Source: Irineochytrium annulatum (lineage: Eukaryota > Chytridiomycota > Chytridiomycetes > Chytridiales > Chytridiaceae). Taken from it: 10,591 nt of DNA. The position numbers and the translations under genes were made by a program. The first letter of the stretch is position 1. Every line of letters starts with the position of its first letter. The stretch spans positions 1-10,591 of the forward strand of contig JADGJL010001058.1 of the NCBI GenBank assembly GCA_027600665.1. The letters are read 5' to 3'. Below are positions 1 to 6,676 of the stretch, in pieces. The notes under the pieces are model-generated. The model was given only the letters and a program-made list of their open reading frames with translations. It was not told the origin of the DNA and made no database searches.

Positions 1-739
1 ACTGCTGGATCGCCAACGTCCGCCGCAGCGTCTCGCGCCACGCGGCGATCACGGGTTGAATCTCGGCGAGCCTGCGGTCCCCATCACCGTCTTCCATCAG
101 CGTCCTCGGATCGACCTGCATCAACCCCACGCCACCTCCTGTTCCCCCACCATCACTGAGAGCTCCAGCAATTCGAGGATAGCTTGCGATCGGACGGGAG
201 CGTCGTCTGCAGCCGCAGCTGTCGGGACCACCCGGACGATGACGGGATACCGAGCGTCGGCGCCCGTGCCCGTCGACTGCGACTCCTCGCTCAGGTCGAT
301 GGTCGCCAGGGACTTGGACGACAGGGTGAGGAGGGAGGAGGCCGTGGCTGCGGCCGCCGCGGATCTGCCGGTGGAGGCCGGTTGTCACAGCCTCGGTGGT
401 CTCCGCATGCCGTACAGCCGACCCCCTTTCGGACGTCTCCCGGACCTTGTGGACGAGGGCTTCGACTGCGGCATCAAGGGCTGCAACGGCGTGTGCTTCG
501 GCTACGAGAAGCGGCAGGGGTTTGCTGGGTGTGGTGCAGCCACGATCCCGCCATCGCTCCTGCCTTTCCCCAACAACCTCCCGGCCATTGGCAATCAGGT
601 CGGGACCGTTGGACGGGCGGCCGCGGCCCCCGTGTTGCCCATCGATGTGGTCCACGCGTTCGACGACTTTAGCAAGCCGTTCGCAATGTATCCGCTTTTT
701 CCGACTCGACAGCACCCGTCGGCCGTGCAGTACACCCAT
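1..739 (-). CDS. Unrecognised protein, partial at left edge, frame broken
   Basis: I do not recognise a family. Reading the minus strand, a candidate start ATG lies at 739-737, directly after an in-frame TGA. From there one frame gives a charged, helix-rich N-terminus (KKRIHCERLAKVVERVDH, later AEAHAVAALDAAVEALVHKV) down to about position 380. Between about 360 and 125 the more protein-like reading, with high GC at third positions, is a different frame (LATIDLSEESQSTGTGADAR, then SQAILELLEL), which meets TGA at 123-121. From 121 to the edge the first frame again looks coding (RRLAEIQPVIAAWRETLRR). Introns or assembly indels could explain the switches. A weak GT donor near 422 with a CAG acceptor near 365 would restore the first frame change. 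The alternative is a plus-strand exon: the codon-aligned plus frame is open from position 2 to 871. I favour the minus strand because the plus translation over 1-120 is a His/Pro/Arg/Gln-rich shadow, but only weakly. Confidence 0.33.
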   Translation of the reverse strand, partial: MGVLHGRRVLSSRKKRIHCERLAKVVERVDHIDGQHGGRGRPSNGPDLIANGREVVGERQERWRDRGCTTPSKPLPLLVAEAHAVAALDAAVEALVHKVRETSERGSAVRHAETTEAVTTGLHRQIRGGRSHGLLPPHPVVQVPGDHRPERGVAVDGHGRRRSVSRHRPGGPDSCGCRRRSRPIASYPRIAGALSDGGGTGGGVGLMQVDPRTLMEDGDGDRRLAEIQPVIAAWRETLRRTLAIQQ

Positions 740-814
740 TCACCTCCGAGGGGCACCAGGGTGCACCTCAAGCAGAAGCCTTTACTGCGTGGCAGGTTTA
801 GAAAAGCAAATGGG

Positions 815-2893
815 ATGAACGTCACTACTAGGGTATTTATTGTTGGTTCTCTGCAGTTGATTATGTTTTAATCCCGCAAGTAGACGTCGACGGTTTGGCT
901 TCCGAGCGACATCCTGGACCGCATTTTCGAAATTGGTAGCATCTTGCAGGGACCGACCTACCTCCTTGCCTGTGCGCTCGTCTGCAAAGATTGGGAGCAC
1001 CCCGCCCTCCGCATCCTCTACGGCCGCGTCGCGATCCGGAACCTTGAGATCCTTCGTCTCTTCGCCATCGCGGTAGGCCCAGACCCCGCGACCGGCGAAG
1101 GATGTGGGGAGCTTTTTGAGCGCCCGAAGAAGCGCTGGGATTATGGCCACCTCGTACGGCGTCTCGGCATTGAGGTCCGGCGTGGTGTAGGCGTGGGGTT
1201 CTCGAGGAGGTCAGGCGACCAGGACGAATTAGCGGACGGGATCGGCGTGTTCATGCCGGGGGGTGGCGGCCGCATGCCTAGGCGCAGGCGCCACTCTACG
1301 GCTGGCTCGATCACGTCGATGTTTAAGGAGATGAAGGTGCCCGACCCGGAGGTCGAGACCATGCTGAAGGGTGTCATTCGGTGCTGCCCGCTGATGACCG
1401 GCCTGACGTTGGGGTCGTCCTACCCGGGCCTGCTGAAGGACGAGCCGCATCTGACGTTGACGCACTCGATCCTGCTGGGGTTGAGGGAGGAGGCGTTGGT
1501 AGACATCGCAAAGATGATGGGAGGGGTGGTGGAGGCTTTTCATTTAAGGTTCCTGCACTCGCCCGAGACCGTGATGGCCGGAGATATCGTTCTTGACGAT
1601 GTGGATGTCGATATCCACATGATGGGAGAGGAGGAGGATGTTGAGGGGATTGGCGGGGCTGGCGAGGCGGCGATGGTCGACGAGGACGACGAAGACGGAT
1701 GGGAGGGCCTTGCTGGCGGCAGGGGCTTCTGGCAGGCGATGCTGGTAGAGCTGCGGCGGCTCAGCACGGTCACGGTAACTATGTGCGACCCAGAGTGGGA
1801 CGTCGGGTGGTTTACGCTGCCGCATCCGGAGACGCAGAGGGTTACGACTTTGGACCTAGCGAAGGCCGGTATCCGGCTTAGCACATCGGGCCTGAGGTCA
1901 ATTTTAGGGTCCGTGGGGAGTACGCTGAAGTGCCTCCGGTTGCCAGGGGATACGGGCGGCTCTGCAGACGTCGTTGACGATGATGCGGTTGGGATGGGAG
2001 TTGCGAACGGCGGTGGCTGGGACGCTGCCGCCATCGACGATGACGACGATGACGGCGCGGGTTTGGTCGGCGCGGTAGGTACGACGACGTCGATGGCGTG
2101 CGGGATCGACCTCACCGAGCTGGCGCACCTGACGCCGAACCTCGAGGAGCTCCACCTGACGTCGGAGGGGTGGGAGATTCGGGAATCCTCTTTCACGCAA
2201 GTGGCGTGGGGCGCAGCATTGGCGATGCCAGCGGTTGTGGCGGCCAATGCCGCGGTGACCCCGGCCGCCACGACTGCCGGACAAATTCAGCAAATGCAGT
2301 TCGAGCTTCAGCAGCAGCAGCAGCAGCTTCAAATGATGATGGCAGTCCCGGAGGAACCCGATTCGATGTCTAGGAGGGAGGATTCCGTTATCACGTTGCT
2401 GACGCGGTCCGTCGCCTGCGCGGGAGCGGTGACGACTCCACTGACGGCAGGAGCGCAGAAGGCGTCGCCAGTGCTGTCAAGGCTACGCCTCGTCTCTATC
2501 GGGGAGGAGGTACCGCGGCTGACGCCGGACTCCATAGTCGGGCCGCCGATGGCGTTCGTCGTCCGCCTTCTCCGGTCCCTTGAGGCGGTCACTGGCACTA
2601 GGGGTTTTGGAGGGTCCCGCGCGTCCCCGACGCCGTCGCCATTGACGGGGGCGATTAAGCTCGTTCTCTGCGGGATCAGAGTCGAGGTTTCGAAGGAGGA
2701 TGAGGCGTTTGGAGGGGCGGCTCAGGGGTTGACGTCGGCCGGGTTGAGGGACGTCGCGGAGGGGGAGCTTGAGAGTTTAATTAGGGCCTTTAGGGCGTCC
2801 GGATGTGATCTTGAGGTGCTGATGACGCTTGAGAGCAGGAGGAGGAGACTGGAGCGGTGGGCGGAATTGTTGAAGGGGATGAAGCGGAAGTGA
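815..2893 (+). CDS. F-box protein with degenerate leucine-rich repeats
   Basis: Probable substrate-recognition subunit of an SCF (Skp1-cullin-F-box) ubiquitin ligase. Model: exon 1 at 815-832 (MNVTTR), intron 833-883, exon 2 at 884-2893; 675 residues. The F-box is at residues about 11-55: WLPSDILDRIFEIGS, then LLACALVCKDWEHPALRILY, the usual L-P-x-x-I-L pattern followed by a C-x-x-V-C-K-x-W helix. A start inside the long exon would lose the first F-box helix, and the frame meets TAG at 881-883 with no ATG after it, so an upstream exon is needed. Leucine-rich-repeat-like strands appear near 326-361 and 416-436 (LTPNLEELHLTSEGW). Low-complexity inserts include an acidic stretch at about 240-278, six Asp at 391-396 and six Gln at 482-487. 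The C-terminus is a basic helix (about 653-675). Its substrate cannot be predicted. The F-box call is firm; the six-residue first exon is an inference from splice signals, with G at -3 of the ATG. Confidence 0.8.
833..883 (+). other. Proposed intron of the F-box gene
   Basis: The donor is AGG|GTATTT and the acceptor CAAGTAG|ACG, 51 nt, phase 0. Removing it joins MNVTTR to TSTVWLPSDILDRIF and bypasses the in-frame TAG at 881-883. The length equals the shortest introns in the other two genes. The branch-point candidate (TTTAATC) is weaker than in those introns. Confidence 0.5.
2309..2326 (+). repeat. (CAG)6 microsatellite inside the F-box coding exon
   Basis: Six perfect CAG units encode six glutamines in a Gln/Met-rich segment. 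The run is within a coding exon, so length change would alter the glutamine number without breaking frame. Confidence 0.8.
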
Positions 2894-3387
2894 TCGAAAA
2901 TAACGTTGATCGTGAGCGCGGGGGGTATTATTTAGTTCTTCTCCTTCTCCGGCTTGCTCTTGTGTTTCTTTTGATATTACTCTATTTTCACCATGTTGTC
3001 ATTTAAAAACACCTTTTTCCCTCTCTCTCGCCTCTCTTTCCCACCTTTTCCACCTTTTACATAACCCTTCATCTACATTTGCTTAGGTTTTTAGTGGTAC
3101 CAGTAGATAATTGGTTGAGCTTTGCGTTTGGCAGAGTTTTCATATCGCTTATTCGCTTTTGTTATTAGAATGCTTATCCCTTTCTCCACTCTTCCCCCTT
3201 CTTTATTTGCTAACCCAACCTTTCCCCAATAGTCCACTCTATTTTTATGCGATTGTTCCACGCTTCTGGATGTTTGTACTCACCTGGTTACGACTTCGTC
3301 AACCATTTTGCTTTCTCTCTTGCACACAAGTTTCGTTACACTATCTATTTTCACCCTTACTGCTCGTAAGGACTTTTGTGATGGGAA

Positions 3388-3424
3388 GTACATGAGGGTT
3401 GGAGGTGTACATGAGGGTTGGAGG
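3388..3424 (+). repeat. Two-copy 18-bp tandem repeat
   Basis: The unit GTACATGAGGGTTGGAGG occurs at 3388-3405 and again, identical, at 3407-3424, giving a 19-nt period. It sits in noncoding sequence. No further copies are seen in the window. Confidence 0.9.
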
Positions 3425-3601
3425 CGTGATGGAGCTTGGGCGGAGGGTTCGAGAAAAAGAAAAAATAGCAAAAACAACAAAAAAGAGCATAAAAGGAAAA
3501 AATATAGAAAAAAATAGCACAGAACAACTTGAGTGAACTAATATCATTGCTTCGGAATCACAGGGAGAACAACAAGGCACCACGCAGACACTAAAGCATC
3601 C

Positions 3602-3636
3602 TTTATTTGTCGATATATTTGAACAGCTATTTTATT
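3602..3636 (-). other. Candidate poly(A) signals of the GH5 gene
   Basis: Two minus-strand AATAAA hexamers (complement of TTTATT at 3631-3636 and 3602-3607) lie about 225 and 253 nt past the GH5 stop codon, suitable for 3' end formation. The motif is short and the region AT-rich, so chance occurrence is possible. Confidence 0.4.
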
Positions 3637-3859
3637 GCAAGGCCCATAAATTTGCCTCCCACAACAGAAGGTCAACTAAAGTAAAATTGATTTAAACAAA
3701 CTTGGTGTTCTTGGCATATATGAGGCATAGGAGCCTATCTCAAACCCAGCGCAAATCGCATCATAGACAAGGACCTAAAGGATAAACAAGGAAAGGCAAC
3801 CACATACTCAATTCGAAGAAACGCGCTCGAAAAGTAGTCACACGACCGACTTGGTATAA

Positions 3860-6107
3860 TCAGCAGGACACATTCACGGTCGCCTTGGCGCTCGCCGCGC
3901 TGTTGACGCAATCCACTGTGCTCGAGCCGGCATTATACGCGCAGCTGACGGGACCCGTCGTCGTGATCTTAGCAGCCTTGCCCCCGCATGACCCGCTTTC
4001 GCTGAACCAGATCTCCGTCTTGCCTCCCACGGGTCCGGTGACGTACGACAGAGCGAGCGTCTGCGGCGACTTGGACGGCGGGGAGATGGACAGGGATTGG
4101 GGCGTGCCGGCGACGGCGCGAGGGAAGGGGCGGTGCTGGACGAAGCCGGAGCGGGGCGTCACGGGGGAGAGGGAGGAGACGATCGAGAGGTCCTCGCCGT
4201 TCCAGCCGTCCTTGAGGGCCTCGGTCTGCGGTTTTCATCGCGTAAGAAAGCGTCATTGTACGGGGGGAGGAAGATAAAGATCTTACCCAAAGCGGGTTGT
4301 AGTTCCATTGGGCGTAGCCCATGAAAAGAGAATCAGCGCTCTGCATAAAGTCGCTCATAGCCGCCTGTGCCGGCATGTACATGGCCTCCCCGGGGCATCC
4401 GACCTCCCCGACAAACACGGGCGCTCCCTTCCCGGCCGTTTTCGCAACCTGGACGTAGCTCTGGACGGTGCTGAGCGACGAGCCCTGGATGTTCCCCAGG
4501 ATGTCATGCAGGATGGGGAACACGCCCACGACGGGCGTGAAGAGGAGACCCGACAGGAGCGCCTTGACGACGTCGACGCCCGCGATGACGAGGCCCGCGA
4601 CGGCCGTCTCGATCCAGCTGAACGGGACCGGTGAAGTCAGGAGGCCGTGGACGGTGTTGTTGATATCGGACGCGCGTGAGTTGGCGTTCGAGACACCCGA
4701 GCGCATGGTGTTGGTGACGGAGCCCGCGTTGGGCTGGGAGGAGAGCGTGTCGGCAAGGGAGGAGATGGAGTCGATGACCTTCGTGATCGGGGCCATGACG
4801 GCGGCCCAGGTGGTTACGGAAGGTGATGCGAAGAAAGCGTCCGTCAGGGGCTTGAAAGAGTGGTCATCCTGCAGCCAGAACTTAAGCTGGGCGTAAAGCT
4901 GCGAGAATACGAAGTAAGATGGAGACATACGAGGAAGGTATGAACTTACGGGGTCCACAATGATGCGCTTATCGTAGTAATGGGGTGAGTAGACGAGGTT
5001 CTGAATGTTTGGGCGCGTAAAGTTGCCTTGATCGAAGTAGGGCTCAACGTAGAAGGTCACGTTCGGCCAGCCCGAAGACATGATGATTTGGGCCTCGGCC
5101 TCGAGGAATGCGGTGTTCATCTTGTACGGCTCATTCACTTTTATTGCGCAAGTAAGCGTCACGGCAGGAAGATGGGGAGAACATCTGTGAAGAACGTACC
5201 GAGGTCGAACCCAGCTATGCCCGTCTCCCCGGCAAGGTAAGAGCTGACGGTGTTGACCATCTTTAAGAAGCCCTTGTTGACCGCGCTGGTGGGGTCGAGG
5301 AAGCCCTTCCACGCGGCATCATCCTTGCCGCCAACAAAACCCTCAATTAGTTCGACGGCTCCCCAGAGATTGCAGAACTTCCGGTTCACGTCGACCGCAT
5401 CCGACTGGTTCGCTGGCGTGACCCGCGACGACGCTGGCACGGTCCACTGCGGAAACCCCTCACCGCACCCGCCGAGGTCCCATCGCGAGAACCCGTCTTG
5501 GTGGAAATCCACAAGTGTATAAATACCGCGTTGCTCGAGCGCACGCACGACGTCGCGGTAGTAGGAGAGGTAGGAGAGGTCGTACGTCCCCTGAGTGGGT
5601 TCGAGAGCCTCCCAGTTGAACGGCAAGCGGACCATGTTCCTTTAGGTTTGACGTTAAGACGAACACAGTTCACAGACATTGTTGTTGGGAAAATCGATCT
5701 TACCATCCCTGGTCTGCGAGGGGGTCGAAGACGGTCGCGATGGACGCGGCGGAGGTGGTGTCGACGAAGCGGAAGGGCGGGTTCTGCGGAGAAGCATTTG
5801 GTAAGAAATGGGTGGCGTGAGTGTGTGGCGCCTGCATCCCCCGCGTCCGCCACCGACCCCTCCGGCCGACGGAACGGCCCGCGATGCAAGGAATGCATTC
5901 CCCGGGGCTCCTCGTCGCGAGCAAAGGAGAGGGAACCAGGGAACGTGCCTTCGTTGGAATGTTAACTCCCCGGAGGAGGACGACTCGGCCCGCGTCGTCG
6001 ACAATCCAGGAGCCTTGCACGGACAGACGCGGCAGGGCGACGGCGCCGGCCGCGAGGGAAGCCACGGCCAGGACGGCCGCGACGGACCTCGACCAGTTCG
6101 ACGGCAT
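3860..6107 (-). CDS. Secreted GH5 endoglycoceramidase-like glycoside hydrolase
   Basis: Predicted retaining beta-glycosidase of family GH5, of the type that acts on glycolipids such as glucosylceramide or steryl glucoside. Exons (minus): 6107-5949, 5783-5704, 5639-5200, 5137-4950, 4898-4287, 4225-3860; 614 residues. The start ATG at 6107 opens a signal peptide (Arg7, hydrophobic 9-22, AVA at 22-24 as a likely cleavage site). Motifs in order: RGVN..TKNPPF (46-57), NMVRLPFNWEALEP, DFHQD (124-128), the acid/base Glu229 in VNEPY, YSPHYYD (276-282), the nucleophile Glu454 in VFVGEVG, and YAQWNY (485-490). Residues about 520-614 resemble the small C-terminal beta domain seen in this family (Glyco_hydro_5_C type) and end in Cys. 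N-glycosylation sequons occur near 252, 265, 369 and 611. Two motifs, VNEP and GWN..QGW-NMVRL, are created only by splicing, which supports the model. Odd points: a long insertion between HYYD and the nucleophile, and a GC-AG first intron. The exact substrate cannot be assigned from motifs. Confidence 0.88.
4226..4286 (-). other. GH5 gene intron 5
   Basis: Donor TGG|GTAAGA, branch-like TCTTACG, acceptor CGCAG|ACC, 61 nt, phase 0. Splicing joins NYNPLW to TEALKDGWNGEDLSI, restoring the frame into the C-terminal domain; unspliced, the catalytic-domain frame runs into an Arg/Pro-rich shadow. Confidence 0.85.
4899..4949 (-). other. GH5 gene intron 4
   Basis: Donor CCC|GTAAGT (best consensus in the window), branch-like TCTTAC, acceptor TCGCAG, 51 nt, phase 0. 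It is a multiple of three with no in-frame stop, so the frame reads through it (17 codons). The strong signals favour splicing. Confidence 0.78.
5138..5199 (-). other. GH5 gene intron 3
   Basis: Donor CTCG|GTACGT, branch-like GCTTACT, acceptor AAAAG|TG, 62 nt, phase 1. Splicing creates the split Val codon of GFDL-V-NEPY and so builds the acid/base motif. Without it the frame terminates. Confidence 0.9.
5640..5703 (-). other. GH5 gene intron 2
   Basis: Donor GGATG|GTAAGA, branch-like CTTAACG, acceptor CTAAAG|G, 64 nt, phase 2. It completes the Trp codon in QGW-NMVRLPFNWE. Unspliced, a TAA follows immediately. Confidence 0.88.
5784..5948 (-). other. GH5 gene intron 1, probable GC-AG type
   Basis: Donor AAG|GCACGT (close to the GC-donor consensus AAG|GCAAGT), branch-like TTCTTACC, acceptor CTCCGCAG|AAC, 165 nt, phase 0. 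Splicing gives RGVNIPTKNPPF, which fits the G-V-N-x(3)-K-x-P-P pattern I know from this family. The intron is a multiple of three with no in-frame stop, so retention would add 55 Arg/Pro/Gly-rich residues. No GT donor gives a joined frame with this acceptor in the same place. Confidence 0.68.
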
Positions 6108-6160
6108 GGACGGGCTTTCTCTCAACTTGTTGGAAACTCGCCTTCGGAAGTAAAGTCGCC

Positions 6161-6180
6161 CTTTATTGATAAAATTTTAA
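6161..6180 (-). promoter_or_regulatory. TATA-like AT-rich patch upstream of the GH5 gene
   Basis: On the minus strand this reads TTAAAATTTTATCAATAAAG, ending 54 nt before the GH5 start codon in otherwise GC-rich DNA. The position suits a core promoter element, but the motif is not a perfect TATAAA and no transcript start is known. Confidence 0.25.
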
Positions 6181-6545
6181 GACGCGGAGGTCAGGCCGTG
6201 TGCGACCTCACCTCAGCTCAGCAGGCACCACCCGCCCCGCCCGAACCCGGGAACCGGCCGGCGTGACGACGCACCCCTCCACACGGGCCCAGCAACTCAC
6301 GCGGCCTGTCTGGCATCGCTGCGGCCCTGATGACCGTCGTCGGCCCGCGTCCCGACGATGGAAAGCCGCTGAACAACGCGAAAAACTCACTTTCTTTGGT
6401 GCGTTCAGCTCGTGTTGAACATTGCCAGCAACATGCTATGTAGCGAAGAGCCATGACCCCCCCCAAAAAAAAAGGAAGGAGCCCACAGCTTGCTGATATC
6501 AGCATCAGCACTGCGTGGCCATGCAAACGGAACAAACATCGATTC

Positions 6546-6551
6546 TTTAAT
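6546..6551 (-). other. Candidate poly(A) signal of the formin gene
   Basis: ATTAAA on the minus strand, about 125 nt past the formin stop codon. It is the common variant hexamer. No AATAAA is seen closer to the stop. Confidence 0.3.
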
Positions 6552-6676
6552 GTCGAAAAAATCATTATCAGATGCCCTGCGCCATGGTTTCTTGGACGGC
6601 GTTCGCCTTTCCCTTTCACCATTACGCGAAAGAGATAGTTGTATATGTATTTTCTAAGTGTAAAGAAGTGTGATGC

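Larger units (their letters stand above)
2894..3859. other. Convergent intergenic region (3' ends of F-box and GH5 genes)
   Basis: This 966-nt stretch lies between the stop codons of two genes that point towards each other. It is clearly AT-richer than the flanking exons and has T/C-rich tracts on the plus strand (around 2938-3060 and 3165-3245) and an A-rich block at 3452-3516. It contains the tandem repeat at 3388-3424 and candidate poly(A) signals listed separately. Short open frames here have biased Phe/Leu/Ser or Lys composition that reflects the tracts, and I see no supportable gene or structured RNA. Confidence 0.7.
6108..6676. other. Intergenic: GH5 promoter and formin 3' UTR
   Basis: This holds 569 nt between the formin stop and the GH5 start, both on the minus strand. 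A GC-rich block lies at about 6180-6370 with GC-box-like CCGCCCCGCCC at 6231-6241. An AT-rich patch follows towards the GH5 start. C8A9 homopolymers sit at 6457-6473. A 134-codon minus frame (6622-6218) crosses the region but looks like chance. No RNA gene is seen. Confidence 0.6.

Noticed and set aside
56..871. Plus-strand open frame of 271 codons
   Set aside because: Long and GC3-rich, but it starts only at a TTG or runs in from the edge. Its first 60 codons are His/Pro/Arg/Gln-rich like an antisense shadow, and it matches no family I know. Kept as a stated alternative, not as a feature.
1540..2271. Minus-strand 243-codon Ser/Pro-rich frame
   Set aside because: It is antisense to the acidic and Ala/Gly-rich F-box coding exon; Ser runs mirror GAC/GAT/GAG codons.
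3111..3395. Plus-strand 94-codon frame rich in Phe, Leu and Tyr
   Set aside because: It begins at TTG and its composition follows T/C-rich intergenic tracts; no domain or homology is recognisable.
3440..3520. GGTTCGAG near an A-rich block as a possible tRNA T-loop
   Set aside because: There is no matching acceptor stem, anticodon arm or D-loop around it.
5890..5907. Overlapping palindromes GGAATGCATTCC and CCCCGGGG
   Set aside because: They lie inside GH5 intron 1; short palindromes are expected by chance in GC-rich DNA and no paired site or element ends are seen.
5808..6266. Plus-strand frames over the GH5 5' exons
   Set aside because: Arg/Pro/Gly/Ala-rich antisense shadows of GH5 exon 1 and intron 1.
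6218..6622. Minus-strand 134-codon frame between the formin and GH5 genes
   Set aside because: It crosses a poly-A/poly-C run and a GC-rich block with no consistent codon bias or motif, and occupies the expected 3' UTR and promoter.
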